DNA of 18,841 bases from Hemicentrotus pulcherrimus (GCA_003118195.1 BEXV01002580.1:36101-54941), one strand, 5' to 3'; counted from the stretch's first letter, positions 1 to 9,785 are shown. Numbers and translations are program-made. The notes: generated by a model from the letters alone, not told the origin.

Positions 1-430
1 GGGTGTGACCTCACTATTCAGAGCTCGCTACGCTCGTGTGTTTGGCTTACGTTCGGGGGCGCTTGGGGGTTTAAGAAGGGTCTTGAAAAATTGCATTTTA
101 CGCCTCTCCACGATATCTAAATGATTTCTCAGCAAATTATTCGTGTTTTTCAAGAGAAAATCTTTCCATCCATATGTAATTTGTTCTAATTATCAGTTTT
201 TTAGTAAATTTTCTTTGTGTAGCTCCTTTAATCTACGATGTATCCAAGTGCTATACAGGAATATCCCGGCTATCGATTCAGCCTTTCCTATACACAAAGT
301 ATCACATTCTCCACTCCCTCGGGAGGATACAAACAAGGCGCCATATCACAGACGCTCAAAATACTGAGCATATTACAGTGACTTGTGCACTCTACCCGGT
401 ACCTATTATACCTGGGGCCAGTCATACAAA
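1..430. other. No gene recognised
   Basis: I see no supported gene in this stretch. A 74-codon open frame at 143-367 has no motif, no signal peptide and ordinary intergenic composition, so I treat it as chance. The first 75 bases are GC-richer than the rest and may be the end of a repeat that continues outside the window. Confidence 0.4.
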
Positions 431-433
431 GAG

Positions 434-652
434 TTGCGATTGATCCTAATCAATCGCAAGTCCTCTAATCAATCACAAGTTTGCAGTCTCCTATCTCCTA
501 TCCTGTACAACTCTTTATAAGACATGACCGAGAATGGATAGAAGCAATGTAGATAGAATACCAGTGCTGAAGGACTAAAGTGCTGTGCTTGGGATCGAAC
601 CCACGACCTATCTCCAGACAAATGTTTAAGCCACTCGACTACGACACTTCTA
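434..652 (-). repeat. tRNA-derived SINE-like element or tRNA pseudogene
   Basis: On the minus strand, 650 down to about 577 reads like a class II (Ser/Leu-like) tRNA. There is a box A-like GTAGTCGAGTGGCTTAA, a box B-like GGTTCGATCCC near 591-601, and 5' and 3' ends that can pair as an acceptor stem (AAGTG with CACTT). The T stem is imperfect, so a functional tRNA is unlikely. Downstream sequence ends in a perfect hairpin at 434-459 (11-bp arms TTGCGATTGAT, loop CCTA), and a related TTGATTAGA motif lies next to it. A tRNA head plus an unrelated tail is the usual SINE layout. The outer boundaries and target duplication are not defined. Confidence 0.5.
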
Positions 653-942
653 GTGATGCGTAAACCACCTCTTTTAACTTTTAACTTATTGATAACAAAT
701 GGTTTTATTTTCAAAACATATATGTTTATTTAGATATTTAATATGTATGTACAATCGTTAAAGTTTGCATTTTTTACTCTATGTTGTTATACTGCAATTG
801 TATTAAAAAGGGTTTTTTGAGAAGAAAAAAAAAACAGGTCAACTGGCTTTCAGCAGAACTGAATGAAACTAAACTGTTGAAAGAAATAATCAATAATCAA
901 TAAATAAAAATAAAACAAGCGTTATAATTATGTGAAGTTGGC

Positions 943-1659
943 TTATGATTCATACGTAGTTTGATCTACATATACAAACTTGGACCCAAACGACATAATG
1001 ATTGGAGCTAGAAGGACTTCAACAAAGAGTTAACGCCCTTCTGGTTTTGAACAGACAATATCATACTGACCATCATCAACACGGACAAAGTCAAGCTCTA
1101 TTTTATCGTCTGTATCTCTCTGTAGAGTATTCCATCTCAACTCGGGAGCCCTGGGTTTTCGTAACACTTTACACGAGATGTCAACTGAAGGGCCTTGATG
1201 AAACAGGTGGATAACCTACACTTGACAGCCAGACTTGACACACTCCGAATTCCTTTCAAAACTGCTCCGAGATATCACAGACTGAGCAAAGGTTACCAGA
1301 TTCCCTCCTCGACCTGTATAGTGCACTTCACAAAAATACAACACCAAGATGAAATTCGGGCCTGGTGTTGATAGAGTCAGTGAAGATTTGAGTGTTCTAG
1401 ATAGAGTGTCCTCGACTAAAGTTATGTTGCTTTGAAGAGGACCGGGGCTGTCCTGTGGAGCATGACTCCACTTTATCGTAAAGAAACGAGTGTCAATATC
1501 ACTGACATTACAATGAAGCGTAACGTTTTCTCTAGCAGAAACAACAGCGTTTTTAGGTGTTAAGACAACGTTCGTCTCCCCAGAACTCTCTCTAGGCAAC
1601 CCATGTAAATACACAGCTATTACTAAGAGAGTGATCCTCATCGAAACAGGTTTCCCCAT
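943..1659 (-). pseudogene. Immunoglobulin-superfamily receptor fragment, two Ig-like domains, broken by stops
   Basis: The ATG at 1659 lies in a strong Kozak context (GCACCATGG) and is followed by a hydrophobic signal peptide (residues about 7-21). An Ig-like domain follows, with the B-strand Cys at residue 50, Trp64, YFC at 108-110 and three N-glycosylation sequons (N45, N51, N78). The frame stops at TAG 1216-1218 after 147 residues. The same frame then encodes a second Ig-like unit (ISCKV, LRW, then DDGQYDIVC), reaches TAA at 1030-1032, and continues with LFVEVLLAP, which resembles a final G strand, to another TAA at 943-945. Two domains kept in one frame but separated by stops suggest a decayed cell-surface receptor. 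Alternatively, domain 1 is a real exon of a spliced gene whose donor I cannot place. Ligand and pathway are unknown. Confidence 0.55.
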
Positions 1660-1669
1660 GGTGCCTTGA

Positions 1670-2430
1670 TAAATCAGGATGTTATCACAAAGATTGATAA
1701 TCGAAAGGAAGTATGTTGGTTTTGGATTATCCCAGTCGACAATCAAACAACCAATAGTTTATGACACAACTGAGAACGACCATGCAGACAATGAAAATGT
1801 TTACACGGCTAAATCAGAAAGCAAACCCGCAGTTAAATTCTTGCTAATGATCAACAGATATAAATATCAACTTGATTAAATGCAAAGTGAAGCATGCACA
1901 ATTATTGAAAGGCATAACACCTATGTATACATGTATGTAGCCTAATGGTGTTATTGTATGATCAGTAGTGTTTATACTCCATACACTTTTCTCACTGCGT
2001 GAAAGAGAAAATAAAATATCTGGCTCCCATCGAAAGCAAATTATGTTGTGGTTTCAGCAGTGCTTAGATAATAGATGTATTGAATCTCTTTTAATAACCT
2101 TTTACGTAAACAATAAATGATAACAATTCACTTGGTTGGTGGAAATGTCCCTCACTGTAATTGTCCGATACTAGGAAGTTTTGTCTTTCTCAAGATCTTA
2201 ATATAGTTTATAAGTGCTATATAATTCGAAATTAGAATATTTATGTCAATCACCATTTATCATCCCCACAAAGGCATTTACATTTAATAGTTCGATTACA
2301 TTTTGATTTGGGATAAATTCCAACGGTTTCTGTCGTTTTCAGACAACTTTTGAAACAGGAAAGAAGGTATCTCTGACTAGATAATTAACTTTACCATTCT
2401 TATGAAGAGCATGGAGTGGGATATAGATGG
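1670..2430. other. No gene recognised
   Basis: AT-rich sequence with no convincing open frame, splice pattern or RNA gene. It lies upstream of the immunoglobulin-like fragment and could contain its promoter or first exon, but I see no TATA box or Kozak start that would prove it. Confidence 0.35.
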
Positions 2431-2448
2431 GTTACAATGGAAAGCAAA

Positions 2449-2551
2449 GTAGAGAGAGAGGGAGAGAGAGAGAGAGGAGATATGGTGTGTTAGTGTGCGT
2501 GTGTGTGTGCGTGCGTGCGTGTGTGTGAGTGTGTATGTGAGAGAGAGATGG
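2449..2551. repeat. (GA)n / (GT)n compound microsatellite
   Basis: A run of GA dinucleotides (about 2449-2480) passes into GT/GC-GT repeats (about 2487-2537) and ends in GAGAGAGA. Open frames across it on either strand are low-complexity artefacts. Confidence 0.9.
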
Positions 2552-2559
2552 GGGATATA

Positions 2560-2930
2560 TGTTTTTTTTCTTCAAACAGTTGGTTGTCAGCTGTTTCAGA
2601 GAGTTTTTTTTATTTAGAGTATTCGAAAGGTTTTCATTGATTGGCAACTAGATCGAGGGTGTCGATGTTGCATCGAAAACTTGTTGTCCCTGTTTGTGAG
2701 CCGAAATGATTAGTCAGAAGTTTTTTCAGATTTTTAATCGACTGTCAAAAGATAGGCAACCTGTCGCCAAACTTTCTTCTGTTTTTGCTTGCGGGATAAC
2801 CGAGTATTATGTATTATGCAACCGATCGACGCCATTACATTTTTCTCAGATCGAGGGGGTTCAGTCAACAGTTGGTTGTCGGTCTCTGAAGCTGTTGTTG
2901 GTCAACGACCCACTAGTGTGACTTAGGCTT
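2560..2930. repeat. Possible degraded repeat rich in GTTGTC/CAAC motifs
   Basis: The block between two GA microsatellites carries a directly repeated AACAGTTGGTTGTC (about 2576 and 2869) and several other GTTGTC, GTCGCC and CAACGAC motifs. It ends near CACTAGTGTGACTTAGG. The motif density looks like a decayed DNA element, but no terminal inverted repeats or target duplication are clear. No coding evidence. Confidence 0.25.
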
Positions 2931-2945
2931 TAAAAGACAAATCAG

Positions 2946-3137
2946 AGAAACAGAGAGAGCTGAGGGAAGCGAAAAAGAGAGAGAGAGAGAGAGTGCGAGA
3001 GAGAGAGAGGGGGGATGGGGGGATGGGAGGTGAGAGAGGGAAAGGAGAAAGAGAGAGAGAGAGAGGAGGAGGAGAGGGAGAGAGATAGATAGATAGAGCG
3101 AGAGAGAGGGAGAGAAGGGTAGAGGAAGGGGTATATC
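2946..3137. repeat. (GA)n microsatellite / purine-rich tract
   Basis: Nearly 190 bases of almost pure purine on the plus strand, with GA, GGA and GATA sub-repeats, interrupted by a G-rich patch around 3010-3030. The opposite strand gives a low-complexity Ser/Leu frame that is not a gene. Such polypurine tracts can form triplex (H-DNA) structures. Confidence 0.9.
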
Positions 3138-4000
3138 AAAGTGGGAAAGGTAAATATACTAACAATTGCCCAAAATTAGCATTCTTGAAATATTAGACTT
3201 TCACTATTATTAAGTAAAGCAGACATTTTAATCAAAATTCCCAAATCCCTTTATCATGATTTTTTTCCATTTGTCCACCTTGTTCAATATTCGCTCCATT
3301 TTATATCTTCTAAATCTGGCAGACCCCCCCCCCCCCTTCCCCGTATATCTCTGTCTTTCTCTTTCTCTCTCCCCCTCTCACATGTTCTCTCTCGTAGTAG
3401 TATCAATATTACTATTCGTGAAATGTATGTTTTTATGTTCATCTTTGTTTAATTACTGAATATGCATGTATATGTTTAATTTGTGAAATTACGTATGTTC
3501 TATTGCTCACTCTTTCAATCTTATGTCTCCATATTACACATGAAGTCATCCTTTAATCGCTTGGTAACTTCACCAATGCCACACACACACACACACATGC
3601 ACACACACACATCAGTCAGACAGAACTTCGGACAACCAAGTACAGGAAAATAATTTGGAAACAGCGAATAAGTTACAGTAGTGAATATAGAGTCCCAAAC
3701 GTTCAATGAGAGGCAGTGTATACGAAACGCTAAAATGCTGCTGTAGGTTTCAAATATCTTCAGAAATCCCTGAAGAATTGGTCACGCGAAAATACCCTAA
3801 AATGGCAAGCATATGACATTGATTTAAAAGATTCACTTTGGCACATTTTTCCATTCCTTCGTACAAACTGCCACCGACTAAAAGATGAACGCATTATATT
3901 TAGTGTGCGTTATTCACTATTTTCAAAGTATTTGCCTGTTAGCCGTTTTCCAAAGTGTTGTCTCACTTCACATTACAAGCACCTTCATGAAAGACATCAA
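3138..4000. other. Intergenic, with C-homopolymer and (CA)n microsatellite
   Basis: No gene is supported. The stretch contains a poly-C run near 3324-3337 followed by a CT-rich tract to about 3380, and a (CA)n repeat at about 3579-3611. It lies downstream of the 3' end of gene A. Confidence 0.6.
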
Positions 4001-4029
4001 ATACAAAAGAAAATTTTGTTTAAAACATC

Positions 4030-4035
4030 TTTATT
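4030..4035 (-). terminator. Poly(A) signal AATAAA of gene A
   Basis: AATAAA on the minus strand, about 170 nt past the gene A stop. The surrounding sequence (CTTCC.ACACTCA.TGATATT before it, TTTTAAACAAA after it) matches the equivalent position of gene B at 8897-8902. This shows that both belong to a shared 3' end of paralogous transcripts. Confidence 0.75.
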
Positions 4036-4203
4036 TGAATATCACTGAGTGTGGGAAGCCCTCTGATTTTAACTTGATGGCAATGGAAATATTATGACGA
4101 TCATAATAATCTCAGAGGGGAATATCATTGGTCGAGACTGTTCATATGTCATTCTGTTCTGATCTAGGATTGGTCAACGGGTGCAGCCAGAGAGAGTTTG
4201 GGT

Positions 4204-6481
4204 TTACATGTTATCTCCGTTTCCGGCACCTGTCAAGGAGAAGAAAATAACAAATTAATATACTTTCGGAGTTCGTGATGCGAGATATATCATAAGGTAG
4301 AATCGGGTTGTAAGTAAACAAATATTTTTAAAAGCCATGAAATGGGCACATTGCATCTGTGTTAACCAAATTAACCAATTTACCTTCGAATACATGACAT
4401 GATAATCATTTTGCTGAAAGCTCTAGAAATTATTTGTTTACCACTAGTTTACTCTTTCTTGAAAAGTCAGCATAGTATTTGAAATTTAAAGCACATAAAT
4501 TGAAATTTTAAGACAATTCACCGAAATACACATAATTCAAAATATATTTTTTAATCAATATATCGATTTCCAGACATTCTATACGTCTTTATTTCAGATA
4601 ATGCAGTTTTTTGTAAGATGGTGGGTGCATACGCCTACCATTGAGGGTAATTGCTCTAGCATGGCTTTATTCGGATGTTTTAATGTTTGGATTCAGTTTC
4701 TTTTAATACCGAAGATATTAATGAAAAAGCAACCTCTATTTACATTCAACCTACAACTCTTTTATCACAGAGCAGAAACGTGATAAACCCTAGATATTTC
4801 ATGTCATTTTTATACATACATCTGTCTAAACATATACTCCAAATATGTCCAACAGGTCTTGCATAATGTAATGTCGGACAGAACACCTGTTCCCTTATAT
4901 ACGGTATATTGAATAATTTCTGCATTAATTTTATTTCTGCTTTTGTTCCCGGTTTTGTTCTTATTATATGGGTATGTTGAGTATATTTGGATATATATTA
5001 TGCCAAAAAACGTTAAGTGGAATAAGGTAAGCATCTAAGACACGAGGAGGAGAAAATGAACATCAAACGTTCTATCTTACCGCTGCAGAAGACAATTTTC
5101 TGGGTACGCCTGCTGCACCAGCAGTCCATGCCGTAATACTGACAGGCTAAAAGTGAAAACAGAAAAATATGTTCAAAGCCAAATAAATTATTGTGATACC
5201 TGTAGTATTCGTTCATGCAAAAGACTTATGGTCATCCACGGGCCTCAGTACAGGCTTTGTACATGTACGTTGCATTCATCTTCCGAAATGATTTGGCTCC
5301 TTGGGAACAATTACCGGTAAATGGAGGATTTGGGACATTTTCCTTGTTTCCTTTAATCCCCACTGGTGTACATCGGAATATGTTATGGCAATCAAAAGAT
5401 ACTTTAAGTCATGAATATATTGCTAAATATATTACTCATTGCGGATTTAGTATCGAAAATAATATCGGTAATGATATTCGTTTGTATCGCAATTTATGGT
5501 CAACAAGGGATCAAAAGATCACGACGTTTCGTGCGCCGCTGCAACACTTCGTCAGGGGATAACATATAGTAAGCAAGCGTGTTTTATACTCTACGGGTAG
5601 ACCGATGGTCAAATAATTATTGATCGAATTATTTGACCGCCGGTCCACCCGTAAAGTATAGAACATGCTTGCTTACAATATATTCATCACCTGACGAAGA
5701 GTTGCAGCCGTGCACGAAACGACGTGATCTTTTAGATCCCTTGTTGACCATACATTGCGAGACAAACGAATATCACCAGCGACATCAATATGTTGTTACC
5801 CTTAAGTAGGAATAATAGTTCCGATCTCTTATTCATAAAAGGATGATGGCAATATGATTTATTTTAGATAAATAAAATGTAAATCTTCTCAGAACTTTAC
5901 TGATTATTCTCTGTGGCTCTTTACAGGAACCAATAAAGTTCTTGCTTTTCAAGAGTCAAACATATTGTCAAAAATATTTTAATGAAATTAATAAAGAAAA
6001 ATCATTTTAAATTGTTGGGCTATAGTTTATGTATTTTCTGAAAGGCGTTTAGATTAGGCAATGCTTTCAGTGTTATTATCATCTTTAAATGTCTTTTAGG
6101 CCTACATATTCCTCTTGTTCTCACAATATTCAAAATAAAAAACATGTCCAAAAATATTGGCGGGAATGATGATGCACACTGTGCAGAATCAAATTTTGTT
6201 TAAAAAAAGATAAGAAATCATGTTTCACTCACAGAGCTATGTTGGACGAAGATATTAGTTCATACAAGTTCATATTTGTATGGTTAAACGTATATATACT
6301 TACACTTGTACTTCTTTAGGTTCCTTCCAAGTCCCCTCTTCTCAGCCTCGAAGTACTCCAACATGCCAGCGTCCCTCTTCATGAACTCGACATCAGCAGC
6401 GGTTTCATCGTCGTTTTCAAAGTCAGCAAGGGCAGAGACGAAGAGGGCACAAGCGAGGACGAAGAACAGAGCCTTGGACAT
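4204..6481 (-). CDS. Gene A: secreted four-cysteine cationic peptide precursor (89 aa, 3 coding exons)
   Basis: Coding exons are 6304-6481 (178 nt), 5081-5146 (66 nt) and 4204-4229 (26 nt), joined by introns with GTAAGT and GTAAGA donors and TTAG and ACAG acceptors; the first junction is phase 1. Residues 1-19 are a signal peptide (KALFFVLACALF core). Residues 20-49 are an acidic propeptide with two Lys-Arg sites (35-36 and 48-49). The predicted mature peptide from residue 50 has a basic lead (NLKKYK), four cysteines spaced C-X6-C-X-C-X9-C with the core DCWCSRR, and a Gly/Asn-rich tail. Net charge of the mature part is about +5. I do not recognise the family. The layout is that of a processed antimicrobial or toxin-like secreted peptide. 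Paralogous to genes B and C here, with identical exon 2 and exon 3 lengths. Exon calls are firm; function is inferred. Confidence 0.88.
5215..5562 (+). other. 115-codon open frame in gene A intron, unrecognised
   Basis: An uninterrupted frame on the strand opposite gene A, running from the intron into the left arm of the hairpin at 5463-5785. It has no signal peptide or motif I know. Residues near its end come from palindromic DNA, so the frame is probably part of a fold-back mobile element or chance. It is listed because it is the longest open frame here without a better explanation. Confidence 0.2.
5463..5785. repeat. Long fold-back inverted repeat (hairpin) inside gene A intron
   Basis: Two arms of about 155 bp, roughly 85 percent complementary, face each other around an 8-base loop (5619-5626). 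The innermost stem GGTCAAATAATT / AATTATTTGACC (5607-5618 with 5627-5638) is perfect. The pairing extends out to the gatattcg / cgaatatc segments near 5473 and 5770. It lies between the first and second coding exons of gene A, so it would be transcribed in the pre-mRNA. Probably a fold-back or MITE-type mobile element. Confidence 0.85.
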
Positions 6482-6509
6482 TTTGATGGTTAGGTTGGTT
6501 TCCGATAAT

Positions 6510-6914
6510 CTGTAGTGTAAACAAAAGATTAAAATTGCTGATGGTCCATTTTGAAAGCCGAGAAGACAAATAAATCGTTACACATAAATCCAACTGTGGT
6601 TCCCCCTAGCTATGACAGTGTTAACAAATTATTCTTTAAAAGAATATAGAGCAATCGACTTCCACTACAATTTCGAGAGAGTAGCTCCTTCGATATAATT
6701 TTGTATATCCCATAGAAATCGTGCTCAAATTATAAAATGAAACGCTTTGTCAAATAAGTAATATGAGTTTATAAAGGGGACCCCAGGAAAAGCAACAATT
6801 GTGCTGATTAGGGTGTTCCATCCCACAAGTATAAAATAAATAAGTAAATACAAAGATAAAAGTTATTTTCACCCAGACATTGTTTATAACAAATAATTTG
6901 ATATAAATTCTTAC
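6510..6914 (-). other. 5'-UTR intron of gene A
   Basis: Between the non-coding first exon (donor CACCAG|GTAAGA at 6914) and the coding exon (acceptor ACTACAG, exon starting at 6509). The coding exon therefore carries a 28-nt leader before the ATG at 6481. No repeat or other gene is seen in this intron. Genes B and C have an intron at the same place. Confidence 0.7.
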
Positions 6915-6960
6915 CTGGTGAAGGATATGAATGTCTTGAATATCTTTGCGAACTGCAACT
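6915..6960 (-). other. Non-coding first exon of gene A (start inferred)
   Basis: The 3' end is set by the donor at 6914. The 5' end is inferred from the TATA box at 6986-6993 and an initiator-like TTCAGTTGC whose A is at 6960, 33 nt downstream of the TATA start. It contains ATTCAAGACATTC, closely matching ATTCAAGACTTC in the same place of gene B. Confidence 0.6.
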
Positions 6961-6985
6961 GAACAACGTCCTCTGCAAAACTTCC

Positions 6986-6993
6986 TTTATATA
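6986..6993 (-). promoter_or_regulatory. TATA box of gene A
   Basis: TATATAAA on the minus strand, about 33 nt before the inferred transcription start and 71 nt after the shared TGTGACAA element. Confidence 0.7.
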
Positions 6994-7063
6994 TAAGAAT
7001 CAAACCAGTATGAGCCCTGTAATGATGTTGCATTAAATGCAATAATTATGCCGTTGGATGAAC

Positions 7064-7083
7064 TTGTCACAACCAATTAATTC
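7064..7083 (-). promoter_or_regulatory. Conserved proximal promoter block of gene A
   Basis: A 20-base block, on the plus strand TTGTCACA-N4-AATTAATTC allowing small differences, recurs upstream of gene B at 13904-13923 at almost the same distance from the TATA box (71 and 66 nt). It holds a TAATTA-type homeodomain core and a TGTGACAA motif. The binding factor is not known. Confidence 0.6.
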
Positions 7084-7171
7084 AGCAGAAAGAAGCTCAC
7101 GTTTTTCTTTTCTTTTTATTTCATTAGAATATCTCTTATAGCATGACGAAAGAAAGGAATGAAAGATCAAT

Positions 7172-7216
7172 GTGCGATACGTTTGCCATATGCGGCGACA
7201 TTCGCCACATGTGGCG
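7172..7216. promoter_or_regulatory. Distal conserved block with CACATGTG palindrome, gene A
   Basis: CGCCACATGTGGCG at 7203-7216 is a perfect 14-base palindrome with a CATATG/CACATGTG-type E-box core. A half-matching GCCATATGCGGCG lies just before it. The preceding TCAATGTG...ACGTTT also recurs before the CCACATGTGG palindrome of gene B (14023-14032). Both sit about 185-210 bp upstream of their TATA boxes, which suggests a shared enhancer, perhaps for a bHLH factor. Confidence 0.55.
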
Positions 7217-7219
7217 TCG

Positions 7220-8060
7220 AGAGCTTCTTTTTTTAATCAGAGATGAGTCTTATATCAAGCTGTATGAAAATAAGATAGTCATATGCTGTTCACGTCTTAG
7301 CTGACTAGCCATAGATTTACCAACGGATTAGACTCTTTACCTGCATGTCATTTCCCCCCGAGTTAGTCCCGGAGTCAGTCAAGGTCATTAACATCTTTAC
7401 ACTTTTAGGTTAACATTTTCTTCGAGGTACGACGACACATGCTCCTTCGACAAATGCTCCGCAGTTTGGTTTTTGTACACTAACCCAACTTCTAACTTAT
7501 ATATTCTTGACCATATTTAAGTTAATTGGGTAGCCCAAATATTATTTGTTGTTGAAAGCTACATGAGCGCTAAACAGATCAACTGCTCCTTCTTAAAAAC
7601 CAGTGAATTAGGAACTAGCAAAGGTGTGTCAGAGGTTTGCATGACATAGCATCACCTAATGCATGCCAAGAGGATTCTATCTACGAAAAGAAAATGTTTT
7701 GAGGAATCAGAAAGGGCTACAAGCAAATCAGGTCTTGTTCATAATGTAGTTTTGATATTAAACCCAACCACAATGTTATATTTCAATGCGTTATTTCAAT
7801 TACTTTTCGTTACCAAATTGGTAAGTTGTTGTTGCATTTTTCCATGCCTTTGTGAGTTGGGCTTTACTCAACTTGTTGAGGTTTCTTTGCTTCATTTCCA
7901 AACATTCTAAGTGGCAGAGTGGGTTTCTTAACTGTATATACATGTTGGACCTGTATTCCACTCATATTTTATCTAACCCTGGATTTAAGCCTCATTAGAG
8001 GTGCATGTTAACAAAGAAAGAGGAAAAAGGTCTAAATCTATTAAACTGTGCTTAGACCTA
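7220..8060. other. Intergenic between genes A and B, no gene recognised
   Basis: No supported gene. An 83-codon frame at 7659-7910 has no motif or splice context. A short duplication of ATGCTCC around 7439-7462 is the only local structure noticed. Confidence 0.4.
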
Positions 8061-8064
8061 GCAT

Positions 8065-8455
8065 CGGTTGAAAGCATTGTGGCCGAATAAATAAGAGGTA
8101 CGGATTTTTTGTTTCGGGACATCATTCAAGGGGACCTGGGTCCCGGCATTTGAAACATAGCTAAGTTACCCTTCACTAGAGGATACCATGCCCAATTTAA
8201 TCGCAGAGACTCTCAAGAAATCAACTCGAGCGTGATTTAAATAAATTTCTTAAAGTTTTTATTATTGGTGGATCATTATGTGACAGATTTATTCGCTTAT
8301 TTATTCACAAAAGGTGATTCGCCAGGCTACTGATATGACCAGTTGAAACATTGAGGTTGAATACGTAGAGGTACGGACCTTTTTTGTCATTGGACATCAC
8401 TCAAGGGAATGTGGACCCCGGCGTTCGAAATATAGTTAAGTTTCCCATTACTTTA
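8065..8455 (+). repeat. Two diverged direct repeat copies spaced about 273 bp apart
   Basis: Copies at about 8065-8178 and 8339-8455 share GAGGTACGGA, GGACATCA.TCAAGGG, CCCGGC.TT.GAAA.ATAG.TAAGTT and flanking pieces. They look like an old tandem duplication or two copies of one interspersed repeat; no coding content is seen. Confidence 0.6.
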
Positions 8456-8617
8456 CAGTTTCTATTTGTGTGTGAAAGTTATTAGTGACACTGTAACCCA
8501 TATATCTGGCATCTAATACATGGAAACCATGTTTCCATTAACACTTGAAATCGCTTAAAAAGTTTTCGCTTTTTGTATTCTTTGGACGTTTATGTTCTTC
8601 ATGTCCATCCACTATAT

Positions 8618-8685
8618 ATATCTCTCTCTCTCGCTCTTTCTTTACCCCCTCCCCCTCCTCCCCTCTCCTTCTCTCTCTCATACAA
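8618..8685. repeat. Pyrimidine-rich CT microsatellite
   Basis: TATATCTCTCTCTCTCGCTC followed by CCCCTCC-rich and CTCTCTCTC tracts. A further C-homopolymer lies near 8786-8796. The overlapping open frames are low-complexity artefacts. Confidence 0.8.
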
Positions 8686-8896
8686 CCACACTTCAAATTC
8701 TCGGCATCACTTCCTGCATCTTTGCGATGTTTGATTACTCACTCTTTCGCGAAATCTCTGACATATTTCACTTGAATTCAATGTTCCCCCCCCCCTTTAC
8801 ACTTATCAGAGTCATCTGAATAGTCCACCAAAACCAAAGTGCACATATCGTGAATAAAGGAAATCGTGGAGATAGATCAGTTTGTTTAAAAATTCA

Positions 8897-8902
8897 TTTA
8901 TT
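8897..8902 (-). terminator. Poly(A) signal AATAAA of gene B (distal)
   Basis: AATAAA on the minus strand inside a block matching the gene A 3' end. It lies about 885 nt beyond the gene B stop, against about 170 nt in gene A. A nearer AATAAATAAA at about 9755-9764 could instead serve as the gene B signal. Confidence 0.6.
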
Positions 8903-8959
8903 ACAATATCATTGAGTCTTGGAAGTTGTATGAATTAGACTGGACCCCAGTTAAACAAT

Positions 8960-9780
8960 GGGGTCGTAAATTGTTACCAAAAACTATCATATTTCGGCAT
9001 TACAGTTTGAAACACTAAAGTATGGTGTAAAGTAGTCAGGAAGGTGTGTGAACTAATTACTTGTATTTATTAAAGGAATGGCACGACTGAGGTACTGCAG
9101 CTACGCGTGATGTATTTTTATCGGACTCCGGTATCTGTAGATAACAATAACAACAATAGCGAAGGATAAATAATCAATTACGTTATCTCCTTTAAGGGGG
9201 CATGTACAGTTTAAACGTTTAAGGGACAGAAGCGCTTTCAAATGATTTATATATAAGGGTCAGGTGAAAATAAAACGAGGTTATTGTGTGACATGTAAAT
9301 GAAATATCATTATGAATAATAATCGCATGAAACAAAATATTTTCATTCGAAATTATGTGTAAACTGAATGAATTCTTATCTACACCATTCACTAGCATGT
9401 ACTGAGAGTGAAAATTAATCTAATTATCTACTTCGAGAGGTATATAAGTTACCTGCATTATTGATTACAATAATTAAAAGAAATAAAGCGCCATATTAGA
9501 GATGCGTATTCATTTTATCGTATGTGACTATTTCATTATTTATTACTATGCTTTATATTATTTCTTTATTTTTCCTATTTTCGTGTTTTGTTATCTTTCG
9601 TAATTTGTGTAGCTTCGTTGTACAGGGGTATTACTATTTTTAAAATTATATGTCAGTCCACGGACTCTCTTAAAAACAGCCGTTAAGGCTGAAGGTAACC
9701 GTGATGAAGTAAATACAATTTTAAAATCAGATATGAAATCATCGTCACAACCAACTTATTTATTTACCGTAACAGAGGTT
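8960..9780. other. Extended 3' flank/3' UTR of gene B, no other gene
   Basis: AT-rich sequence between the gene B stop and its ancestral-looking poly(A) site. There is no open frame or clear inverted repeat. It is about 700 bp longer than the matching interval in gene A, so an insertion is likely, but I cannot find its ends. Confidence 0.4.
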
Positions 9781-9785
9781 TGTAT

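Noticed and set aside
588..650. Functional tRNA gene
   Set aside because: The T stem and part of the acceptor stem do not pair properly, and the sequence continues into a SINE-like tail.
2942..3139. Minus-strand Ser/Leu/Pro-rich frame
   Set aside because: Low-complexity translation of the GA microsatellite.
2432..3611. CRISPR-like or structured repeat array
   Set aside because: The repeats are simple dinucleotides without spacers, in eukaryotic DNA.
6306..6515. Plus-strand frames opposite the first coding exons of genes A and B (also 13080-13322)
   Set aside because: Mirror frames of true exons. The minus strand has the signal peptide, KR sites and splice donors, and the coding choice is confirmed by gene C.
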